NCBI GenBank assembly: GCA_009780595.1
Contig: WQZT01000134.1
Coordinates: 1 to 5,039, forward strand
Length of the DNA stretch: 5,039 nt
Source of the DNA: Treponema sp.
GTDB taxonomy: Bacteria; Spirochaetota; Spirochaetia; Treponematales; Breznakiellaceae
Direction: 5' to 3'
Made by a program: the position numbers and the translations under genes. The notes beneath the pieces are model-generated. The model had not been told where the DNA came from. It did no database searches and saw only the letters and a list, made by a program, of their open reading frames with translations. Shown in pieces: positions 1-4,991 of this stretch (position 1 is its first letter; each line of letters opens with the position of its first letter).

Positions 1-1797
1 CTCGTTCCGTTTGCCGGTTACGGGTTCAACAAAAGCCACGCCGCCGGGTATTCGGTTTTGGCGTACCGTACGGCGTATCTGAAGGCGAATTTTCCGGCGG
101 AGTTTATGGCTGCCAACCTCACGAACGGGATCAACGCCACCGACAAAGACGAGCTTTCGCAGTGCATTGCCGAAGCGCGGAAGATGGGGCTGGAGATTGA
201 CCCGCCTGATATTAACAGCTCGGATAAACTGTTTACGGTTGTTGACGGGCGCATTTTTTACGGTCTTTTGGGAATCAAGGGTTTGGGGGAAAGCTCCGCC
301 GAGGAGATTGTCAACTGTCGGCGTTCAGGCGGCGAGTACCAGGATTTTATGGATTTCCTGAACCGTGTTGATATAAAAGCTGTTGGCAAGAGCATCATCG
401 AGCGGCTTATTTTGACTGGGGCGTTTGATCGTTTGGGCAAAAAGCAGCAGTTGTCGCGCCAGACGCTGGTGGGCAACTTTGAGCGGGCAATTGAGTACGC
501 GCAGAATATCAAGGACGACAAGAAGTTCGGGCAGACAAGCCTTTTCGGTGAAACGGGGGAAAAGGAATACCCCGATTTTCAGTTTGACGAGTTCCCCGAT
601 TCAGACAGGGCGGAAAAGCTCAAGACCGAAAAGGAGTTAATCGGCTTTTATTTTTCTGGCCACCCGATGGACGAGTACCGCGAAATTTGGGAAAAGGTGG
701 TGAAGGTTGATTTGGGGCGGGAGGAAACACTTGTTCCCGGTACGCAGATTTTGGCGGGGCTTATCAAGAGCGTCAAGACCGTTCCCACCAGAAGCGGCGA
801 CAAGATGGCGTTTGCCACGTTGCAAGATTACAACGGCGAAATTGAGCTGACCTTTTTCCCGAATACGTGGAAAAAATGCCAGGATAAAATCGAGGCGGAA
901 AAAGTTACGATTCTTAAAGGCAAGATTGACTATCAGAAAGAGAAGGACAAGCGCAGTTTTAACGTCGATGAATATCTGGAAATTGGCGATGCGGAACAGG
1001 CGATTCGGAACGAGGAAATGCAGGCGCGCAAGTGGGACAAATACCGCAATATCTGGAAGTACGCGAAGGATTTGGATGTGCGCCTTTTGGATACGGCGGC
1101 GGAAAGCGTTGAGCCGGGATCGTACACGGCAATTGGCGTGATTAAATCGCTACGGACACACATCGATTCCAAAGGCAAGGAAATGGCGTTTGGGACGATT
1201 CAGGACTGGCGCGGCGAGTTCGATGTTGTGTTTTTTTCGCGTACATGGGAGAATTGCAAGGCGATTGTTACGGTGGATGAAACGCTGGCGCTGAAGGGAA
1301 CTGTCGAAAGCGCGAAAGACAAAAAACAGGCGCGCCCTTCGTTGATGGTGTCCAGCATTCAGGATTTGAGCAAGCTGATTCGCGCCGCGGCAAAGAAGGC
1401 TGAAGAAGCGCCCGCCGAAGAAGCCCCTGCTGAGAATAGCGCGCATAACACTGCGCCTGACACCGCGGCGGCGATTGAGGCGGCGTACCGGGAAATCCAC
1501 ATCCGCCTCGATGCGCGCGCGGTATCTGACTCGGCGGCGCTGTACTCGCTGAAAGCGTGCATAGACGGTAATCCTGGGCATTGCCCGGTGTTTATACACG
1601 TTCCAGGCGGGGCGGCGACTGGCGGTACGGCACCAAACGGTGCGGCACCTAGAGGTGCGGCGGCGCTTGCCGGGGAAACCGTGATCCGCATCGCGTGCGG
1701 CGTTTCTGGCGGAGACCGCGCTGATGCCGCCAGCGCCGCGCCCATCAGCGCACTGGCGGAATGTGCCGCCGTTGCCGATGTGTGGGGCTCTCGCTAG
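1..1797 (+). CDS. dnaE: DNA polymerase III alpha subunit, C-terminal 598 residues (5' partial)
   Basis: Catalytic subunit of the replicative polymerase, copying DNA at the replisome. The frame is open from base 1, so the start and the catalytic aspartates lie upstream of the window. The first residues contain GYGFNKSHAAGYSVLAYRTA, a DnaE core signature, followed by PAEFMAA. Fragment residues about 60-145 match the helix-hairpin-helix region (GIKGLGES at 92-99, then LTGAFDRLG). QTSLF at 178-182 fits the internal beta-clamp-binding motif. KELIGFYFSGHPMDEY at about 212-226 is another family hallmark. Residues about 225-328 and 347-459 are two related OB-fold units. An Ala/Pro/Glu linker (about 462-494) leads to a C-terminal domain (about 498-598). 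From memory, E. coli DnaE has only about 420 residues after the GYGFNKSH motif, so this tail is about 170 longer; the second OB unit, linker and repeats account for that. The stop is TAG, 55 nt before yggT. The identity is secure. Confidence 0.97.
   Translation, partial: LVPFAGYGFNKSHAAGYSVLAYRTAYLKANFPAEFMAANLTNGINATDKDELSQCIAEARKMGLEIDPPDINSSDKLFTVVDGRIFYGLLGIKGLGESSAEEIVNCRRSGGEYQDFMDFLNRVDIKAVGKSIIERLILTGAFDRLGKKQQLSRQTLVGNFERAIEYAQNIKDDKKFGQTSLFGETGEKEYPDFQFDEFPDSDRAEKLKTEKELIGFYFSGHPMDEYREIWEKVVKVDLGREETLVPGTQILAGLIKSVKTVPTRSGDKMAFATLQDYNGEIELTFFPNTWKKCQDKIEAEKVTILKGKIDYQKEKDKRSFNVDEYLEIGDAEQAIRNEEMQARKWDKYRNIWKYAKDLDVRLLDTAAESVEPGSYTAIGVIKSLRTHIDSKGKEMAFGTIQDWRGEFDVVFFSRTWENCKAIVTVDETLALKGTVESAKDKKQARPSLMVSSIQDLSKLIRAAAKKAEEAPAEEAPAENSAHNTAPDTAAAIEAAYREIHIRLDARAVSDSAALYSLKACIDGNPGHCPVFIHVPGGAATGGTAPNGAAPRGAAALAGETVIRIACGVSGGDRADAASAAPISALAECAAVADVWGSR
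532..546 (+). other. Internal beta-clamp-binding motif of DnaE (QTSLF)
   Basis: The codons read Gln-Thr-Ser-Leu-Phe, fitting the bacterial sliding-clamp-binding consensus QxxLF. It lies after the helix-hairpin-helix region and before the first OB fold, the position of the internal clamp motif (QADMF) in E. coli DnaE. It should tether the polymerase to the DnaN clamp. The motif is seen in the sequence; the function is inferred from position and consensus. Confidence 0.8.
673..1377 (+). repeat. Tandem duplication of a helix plus OB-fold unit within DnaE
   Basis: Two homologous protein units lie side by side, one from base 673 to about 984 and one from 1039 to about 1377. Unit 1 begins EYREIW and unit 2 begins KYRNIW. 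Each then reaches a PG turn (VPGTQ, VEPGSY), an IKS strand, MAFxT(L/I)QD, a GE..(x)..FF strand, TW..C and LKG. By eye, more than 20 positions are identical over roughly 60 aligned columns in the OB core. The DNA is diverged, so this is an old duplication, not a recent one. Bacterial DnaE usually has one OB fold here, which is thought to contact single-stranded template. Confidence 0.85.
1402..1431 (+). repeat. Two 15-bp in-frame repeats encoding EEAPA (DnaE linker)
   Basis: The pentapeptide Glu-Glu-Ala-Pro-Ala occurs twice in a row (1402-1416 and 1417-1431), with synonymous differences between copies. It sits in a low-complexity Ala/Pro/Glu stretch between the second OB unit and the C-terminal domain and most likely forms a flexible linker. 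Confidence 0.8.
1609..1668 (+). repeat. Four degenerate 15-bp in-frame repeats with palindromic units in the dnaE 3' region
   Basis: Units begin at 1609, 1624, 1639 and 1654 and encode GAATG, GTAPN, GAAPR and GAAAL. The third contains the perfect 11-bp palindrome GGTGCGGCACC (1639-1649), and the second has a near copy (1624-1634). In the mRNA, GCACC-AAAC-GGTGC (1630-1643) and GCACC-TAGA-GGTGC (1645-1658) could form two consecutive tetraloop hairpins. The repeats separate a beta-strand-like segment (CPVFIHV) from the next (ETVIRIACGV), so they look like an insertion into a loop of the C-terminal domain. Whether this is a mobile repeat or simple slippage expansion cannot be told from one copy. 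Confidence 0.8.
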
Positions 1798-1840
1798 CCG
1801 CGCGGGAAAATCAGAAAACCGTTCGATTATCTAGATTGTC

Positions 1841-1846
1841 AGGAGG
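1841..1846 (+). promoter_or_regulatory. Strong Shine-Dalgarno for yggT (AGGAGG)
   Basis: A full-consensus AGGAGG lies 6 nt before the ATG at 1853. It fixes that start and predicts efficient initiation independent of dnaE translation, which stopped 55 nt upstream. Confidence 0.92.
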
Positions 1847-1852
1847 AGTGGT

Positions 1853-2437
1853 ATGATTCGAGTTGTGAGCTTTGTAAGCTCTGTTGTTAGTATCTATATG
1901 ATGATAGTGTTCGCCCGCATTATGCTCTCGTGGTTTAGCTGGATGCGCGGCGGTACGTTGCAGGTGTTTCTTTCGCGGGTAACCGACCCGTACCTCAACT
2001 GGTTTCGCCGTTTCCCGCTGAGAGTTGGCTTTCTCGACCTTTCGCCCGTTGTAGCTCTCGCCGTTCTTTCGCTGGTTAACGGCATCTTGTCCACGATTGC
2101 AGTCCACCAATCGTTCAGCATTGGCATTCTGCTCGCGCTTGTTTTGCAGATGGCGTGGGGCGCGGTTTCGTTTCTGCTGCTCTTTCTCATCATTGTTTTT
2201 GCCCTGCGCCTTGTTGCGACCCTTGCGCGCCTCAATGCCTACAATCCTTTGTGGCGCATCGTCGATGCGATTTTCCAGCCTGTATCGTATAAAATCAACC
2301 GCATCTTTTTTAAGAACCGGATTTTTAACTTCACCTCATCTACTATTATCTCCATTGCGATTATGGGCTTTGTGTATCTGGGTTTGCGGTTTCTGGTGAT
2401 TCTGGCTTCAGCGGCATTGGTGCGGCTTCCGCTGTAG
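1853..2437 (+). CDS. YggT family integral membrane protein
   Basis: Encodes 194 residues with about four hydrophobic segments: roughly 3-27, 62-84, 89-122 and 162-188. The family signature is clear in the first half: LSWFSW (25-30), then TDPYLNWFRRF (44-54), then a DLSPVVALAVL helix (62-72). The second half repeats the pattern in weaker form (NPLWRIVDAIFQPVSYKI at 131-148, then a final helix), as expected for the two-repeat YggT (PF02325) architecture. It should sit in the cytoplasmic membrane. No enzymatic residues are evident; relatives have been linked to osmotic tolerance and to envelope or division functions, but no firm role can be assigned here. The start follows a consensus Shine-Dalgarno. 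It lies between dnaE and recG with no visible terminator on either side, so it is probably co-transcribed. Confidence 0.93.
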   Translation: MIRVVSFVSSVVSIYMMIVFARIMLSWFSWMRGGTLQVFLSRVTDPYLNWFRRFPLRVGFLDLSPVVALAVLSLVNGILSTIAVHQSFSIGILLALVLQMAWGAVSFLLLFLIIVFALRLVATLARLNAYNPLWRIVDAIFQPVSYKINRIFFKNRIFNFTSSTIISIAIMGFVYLGLRFLVILASAALVRLPL

Positions 2438-2452
2438 CTGCCACCGGATCGT

Positions 2453-4546
2453 ATGTTTCTGAGCGAACTTGTCCAGCCGGTAACGGTCTTAAAGGGAGCC
2501 GGCCCCGCCGCCGCCGCTCATCTGGCGCGGCTTGGTATAACAACCGTTGCAGACCTTTTGCGCCACTACCCGCGCGAGTGGGAGGATCGCAGCCGCCGCG
2601 TTCCGATGAAAGACTGGAACTCAAGCGCAGTTTGCACGGACGTAACGGTGCTGGCGCACGACTGGATATTTGGCCGCGCACGTACAAAAACGCTGAAAAT
2701 CTACGTTGAAGATGAAACCGCGCGCGCCTGCCTTATCTGCTTTAACCAGCCGTGGCTCCAGCGGCAGCTTCCCCCCGGCACTCGCTGTCGTCTGTACGGC
2801 AATTTTTCCTACAAGTACGGTGATATTCAGTCCACAGATTTTGAGATTGAGCCGCTGTCCGCTCACGGCGCTCCGTCTGCCGAAGGTGGATTTGTTGCCG
2901 CTGGAATACTGCCGGTTTACCCGCTTACCGAAGGGCTGCACCAGAAATCCCTCCGCAAACTGACTCGTCTTGCCCTTGATGCATTTGCCCCGTCACTACA
3001 GAACGAACTGCCCGACAGCATCATCGCCCGCGACAGGTTGCTGTCCAAATCCGCCGCGATAACGGCGGTGCATTTTCCCGCCTCGCAGGGGGAACTGGCG
3101 CAGGCGAAACAAACGCTCATCTACGAGGAACTGTTCTTTCTGGAAGTGATGGTGGGAAGGCGGGCAATGGCGAGGAAGCGGGGAACGGGACATGACGTTC
3201 AACGAGTTTCTCCCGCGCTCAACACGCTCCAGCAGAACTTGCTCAACCGCCTGCCTTTTTCGATTACCTCCGGGCAAGCAGCGGCAGTGGCGGAGATTAA
3301 CGCTGATATGGACAGCCCGTACCCAATGGCGCGGCTGCTGCAGGGCGATGTTGGTTCCGGCAAGACGCTGGTTTCGTTTCTTGCCGCGCTGAAAGCTGTG
3401 CAGGGCGGGGGACAGGCAGCGCTCCTTGCGCCAACGGAGCTGCTTGCCCGCCAGCACGCGGAAAGCGCAGCCGCGCTCCTTGAACCGCTCGGTGTGCGAA
3501 TTGCGTTCTTGACGGGGAATATGAAAACAGCCGGGCGGCAGCAGCTTTTGAGCGCCCTTGCCGCCGGGGAAATCGACATCGCCGCCGGAACGCACGCGCT
3601 TTTTTCGCAGGATGTAACGTACCGCAACCTGCGCCTCGTTATTGTCGACGAGCAGCACCGCTTCGGCGTTATCCAGCGGCAGGCGATTATGGACAAGGGC
3701 GACACGCCCGACCTGCTTATGATGAGCGCAACTCCCATTCCCCGAAGCCTCGCGATGACTGTGTTCGGCGACCTTGACATCTCGGTGATTCGGGATTTAC
3801 CTCCGGGGCGCAAGACTATCAAGACCCACCTGAAAATGCAGTCGAACGTACACGATGTCTACGATTTTGTGCGGGGAGAACTTGCGGCGGGACATCAAGC
3901 GTATTTCGTCTATCCGCTCATCGAAGCTGGCGATGACGATACGGATGTTGCCGACACGGATGCTCGCGCAAACTCGTTCGGGCTGAAAGACGCGGTGTCT
4001 ATGTCCCGCCACCTCGCCCAGAACGTGTTTCCCGGTTTTCCGCTCGCGCTCCTGCACTCCAAAGTTGACGATGACGAGAAGCGGCATACTATGGAAGCTT
4101 TCCGCCGCGGCGAGATTAAAATCCTCGCTGCCACGAGCGTGGTGGAAGTGGGCGTGGATGTGCCGAACGCGAACTGCATGGTTATCGAGCACGCCGAGCG
4201 CTTTGGACTTGCCGCGCTGCACCAAATGCGGGGCAGAGTTGGCAGAGGGCACGCGCAATCCTACTGTTTTTTGGTGTACGCAAGCCCCCTTACCGACGAC
4301 GGCAAAACCCGCCTCAACGTGATGCGGGAAACTTCAGACGGCTTTGTCATTGCCGAGGAAGATTTGAAGCTGCGGGGGCCGGGGCAAGTGGCGGGTGTCG
4401 AGCAATCAGGCTACTTCGCGCTGGGCTTGGCAGACCCTGTCAGGGATGCGGAGGAGCTTGCCCGCGCCCGCGCCGATGCCTTCGCAATGCTAGAAGCCAA
4501 TCCCCATTTCGATCACCCGGCAAACCTCCTGTCGGCGGATAATTAG
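2453..4546 (+). CDS. recG: ATP-dependent DNA helicase RecG
   Basis: Encodes 697 residues, close to the usual RecG length (E. coli about 693). RecG is a cytoplasmic superfamily 2 translocase that regresses stalled forks and processes Holliday junctions and R-loops. The N-terminus (LKGAGPAAAAHLARLGITTV at 13-32, then DLLRHYPREWEDR) is the typical start, followed by the wedge OB fold (about 60-135). Helicase motifs are intact: Walker A GDVGSGKT (298-305), APTELLARQH (326-335), TGNMK (354-358), DEQHRFG (399-405), SATPIPRS (425-432), HSKVDDDEK (535-543), TSVVEVGVDVPNA (561-573) and HQMRGRVGRG (590-599). The TRG-type C-terminal region follows (RETSDGFVIAEEDLKLRGPG at 625-644) but ends GVEQSG rather than the common GTRQSG. 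An Asp-rich stretch (about 491-503) slightly enlarges the motif IV loop. The gene begins 15 nt after yggT with no good Shine-Dalgarno, so translational coupling is likely. Confidence 0.98.
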   Translation: MFLSELVQPVTVLKGAGPAAAAHLARLGITTVADLLRHYPREWEDRSRRVPMKDWNSSAVCTDVTVLAHDWIFGRARTKTLKIYVEDETARACLICFNQPWLQRQLPPGTRCRLYGNFSYKYGDIQSTDFEIEPLSAHGAPSAEGGFVAAGILPVYPLTEGLHQKSLRKLTRLALDAFAPSLQNELPDSIIARDRLLSKSAAITAVHFPASQGELAQAKQTLIYEELFFLEVMVGRRAMARKRGTGHDVQRVSPALNTLQQNLLNRLPFSITSGQAAAVAEINADMDSPYPMARLLQGDVGSGKTLVSFLAALKAVQGGGQAALLAPTELLARQHAESAAALLEPLGVRIAFLTGNMKTAGRQQLLSALAAGEIDIAAGTHALFSQDVTYRNLRLVIVDEQHRFGVIQRQAIMDKGDTPDLLMMSATPIPRSLAMTVFGDLDISVIRDLPPGRKTIKTHLKMQSNVHDVYDFVRGELAAGHQAYFVYPLIEAGDDDTDVADTDARANSFGLKDAVSMSRHLAQNVFPGFPLALLHSKVDDDEKRHTMEAFRRGEIKILAATSVVEVGVDVPNANCMVIEHAERFGLAALHQMRGRVGRGHAQSYCFLVYASPLTDDGKTRLNVMRETSDGFVIAEEDLKLRGPGQVAGVEQSGYFALGLADPVRDAEELARARADAFAMLEANPHFDHPANLLSADN

Positions 4547-4577
4547 CCGTTGGCGGATTAGCCCAAAACTCCCCAGC

Positions 4578-4607
4578 AAACGCGCACTGCGTTTTTGTCT
4601 TTTTTTT
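4578..4607 (+). terminator. Probable intrinsic terminator of the recG operon
   Basis: A perfect 6-bp stem AAACGC / GCGTTT (4578-4583 and 4589-4594) closes a 5-nt loop GCACT. T-rich sequence follows directly: T-runs at 4592-4596 and 4600-4607. It lies 31 nt after the recG stop. The stem is short and partly A-T, so efficiency may be modest. Confidence 0.65.
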
Positions 4608-4624
4608 CGATTTTTATCATTTTT
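4592..4624. promoter_or_regulatory. Phased T-tracts upstream of the + strand promoter (curved DNA or UP-like element)
   Basis: Four T-tracts (4592-4596, 4600-4607, 4611-4615, 4620-4624) have centres 9 to 9.5 bp apart. Relative to the predicted start at about 4664 they lie at about -70, -60.5, -51 and -42. This spacing favours intrinsic curvature and matches where the RNA polymerase alpha C-terminal domain contacts UP elements. The first tracts double as the terminator tail. Confidence 0.55.
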
Positions 4625-4627
4625 CTA

Positions 4628-4657
4628 TTGACAAGAAGGGATATTCCCCTGTATCAT
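4628..4657 (+). promoter_or_regulatory. Sigma-70-type promoter (TTGACA, 18 bp, TATCAT)
   Basis: The -35 TTGACA (4628-4633) is perfect consensus, the spacer is 18 bp and the -10 TATCAT (4652-4657) matches 5 of 6. The predicted start is about 4664. The spacer holds the inverted repeat GGGA-TAT-TCCC (4638-4648), a possible small operator. It sits just downstream of the recG terminator, where a new transcription unit would begin. What it drives is unclear: the possible small ORF at 4665, an RNA, or a gene beyond the window. Confidence 0.65.
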
Positions 4658-4664
4658 TTTCCTT

Positions 4665-4820
4665 ATGTTAAAAGTAATAAAAAACAAAGTAATAAAAAAC
4701 AAAGTAGTTAAAAATTATTGTTTTAAGATTACAGCGGAGCAGGATAGCGAATCGGCACTTGTGCAAAGCTACTCCCGCACACAAGCACACAAGCACACAT
4801 CAATTATACCAAAACGGTAG
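4665..4820 (+). CDS. Possible leaderless small ORF, 51 codons, unknown function
   Basis: ATG at 4665 opens a 51-residue frame ending at TAG 4818-4820. It falls at the predicted transcription start of the promoter at 4628-4657, so translation would have to be leaderless; there is no Shine-Dalgarno. The N-terminus is a basic pentapeptide repeat (KVIKN, KVIKN, KVVKN) followed by NYCFKITAEQDSESALVQSY and a His/Lys/Thr-rich tail built from the 8-bp repeat. No membrane segment or known domain is visible. The repeat period of 15 bp keeps the frame, which is suggestive. But the length is within what chance allows and the region also looks like structured non-coding DNA. I do not recognise the product. 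Confidence 0.2.
   Translation: MLKVIKNKVIKNKVVKNYCFKITAEQDSESALVQSYSRTQAHKHTSIIPKR
4671..4714 (+). repeat. 15-bp direct repeat AAAGTAATAAAAAAC, about three copies
   Basis: Two perfect copies (4671-4685 and 4686-4700) are followed by a diverged third (AAAGTAGTTAAAAA, 4701-4714). The array begins a few bases after the predicted + strand transcription start. Perfect identity of the first two copies suggests recent duplication or slippage. Confidence 0.9.
4736..4775. other. Nested inverted repeat (candidate structured RNA element)
   Basis: Three pairs of arms nest on one centre: GGAG/CTCC (4736-4739 with 4772-4775), TAGC/GCTA (4745-4748 with 4768-4771) and GCAC/GTGC (4755-4758 with 4761-4764, 2-nt spacer). 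A 5-nt bulge CAGGA separates the outer pairs on the left side. Being symmetric, it could fold in RNA from either strand, and both predicted promoters would transcribe it. There is no T-run directly after it on the + strand, so it is not a classic terminator. Confidence 0.5.
4779..4799 (+). repeat. 8-bp tandem repeat ACACAAGC, about 2.6 copies
   Basis: Perfect copies at 4779-4786 and 4787-4794 and a partial copy at 4795-4799. It overlaps the predicted start of the - strand promoter, so copy-number change by slippage would alter that transcript's 5' end. Confidence 0.85.
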
Positions 4821-4831
4821 GTTTTCGTCCA
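4803..4831 (-). promoter_or_regulatory. Extended -10 promoter on the - strand (TGGACG, 17 bp, TGG-TATAAT)
   Basis: Read on the - strand, TATAAT (4808-4803) is perfect consensus and is preceded by the extended -10 element TGG (4811-4809). A 4-of-6 match to the -35 box, TGGACG, lies at 4831-4826 with 17 bp spacing. The predicted start is about 4796, pointing back toward recG and toward the + strand promoter. A-tracts in phase lie directly upstream. No - strand gene follows, so the product would be an antisense or regulatory RNA. Confidence 0.55.
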
Positions 4832-4834
4832 GTC

Positions 4835-4906
4835 TTTTTTCAAGATTTTTACGATTTTCACAACTTTTTCATCATTTTTCTCGTTTTTTGCACATTTTCT
4901 CTGTTT
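4835..4906. promoter_or_regulatory. Eight phased T-tracts: predicted intrinsically curved DNA
   Basis: T-runs at 4835-4840, 4846-4850, 4855-4858, 4865-4869, 4875-4879, 4884-4889, 4895-4898 and 4904-4906 have centres 8.5 to 10.5 bp apart, about one per helical turn. Phased tracts of this kind bend DNA. On the - strand they are A-tracts upstream of the promoter at 4831-4803, centred at about -42, -52, -61, -71, -81, -91 and -101, the arrangement of an extended UP element. Binding by H-NS-, HU- or IHF-like proteins is an alternative use. Confidence 0.7.
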
Positions 4907-4915
4907 GTGATATTC

Positions 4916-4965
4916 AGGCAGATGCCGCGCTAGCGATTTGCAACCGAAAAGCGAGTTTTCTGCCT
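4916..4965. other. Stem-loop with 7-bp perfect arms AGGCAGA / TCTGCCT
   Basis: Arms at 4916-4922 and 4959-4965 enclose 36 nt. Inside, CGCT (4928-4931) can pair with AGCG (4950-4953) across a symmetric 5 by 5 internal loop. CGCT also belongs to the local 8-bp palindrome CGCTAGCG (4928-4935). It could be an RNA element or part of a repeat; no known family is recognised. Confidence 0.4.
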
Positions 4966-4975
4966 TTATATAACT

Positions 4976-4991
4976 CTGCCCGTATGGGCGG
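4976..4991. other. Short hairpin GCCC-GTAT-GGGC
   Basis: A perfect 4-bp GC stem (4978-4981 with 4986-4989) and tetraloop GTAT, extended by a T-G wobble (4977/4990) and a C-G pair (4976/4991). No T-run follows on the + strand, so it does not look like a terminator. Confidence 0.4.

Noticed and set aside
1150..1599. 149-codon open frame on the - strand
   Set aside because: It lies wholly opposite conserved dnaE codons, is rich in Arg as expected from antisense of Ala/Glu codons, and shows no family resemblance.
1798..1852. Terminator or promoter between dnaE and yggT
   Set aside because: CCGCGCGG (1798-1805) and ATCTAGAT (1829-1836) are palindromes, but neither forms a hairpin with a T-run, and no paired -35/-10 boxes are visible.
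2996..3822. Two long - strand open frames (220 and 207 codons)
   Set aside because: They overlap the core RecG helicase motifs and each other, and have shadow-like composition.
4671..4799. CRISPR array
   Set aside because: The repeats are 8 and 15 bp, directly adjacent, without unique spacers; they are simple tandem repeats.
4665..4820. Type I toxin-antitoxin locus
   Set aside because: The overlapping opposing promoters fit in outline, but the 51-residue peptide is basic and polar with no hydrophobic helix and no Shine-Dalgarno. I keep it only as a speculative possibility within the promoter finding.
4836..4906. Repeated intrinsic terminators in the T-rich region
   Set aside because: The T-runs lack GC-rich stems directly upstream; regular phasing explains them better as curved DNA.
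4938..4974. Promoter with TTGCAA and TATAAC or TATATA
   Set aside because: The gap between the boxes is about 23 bp or more, too long for a sigma-70 promoter.
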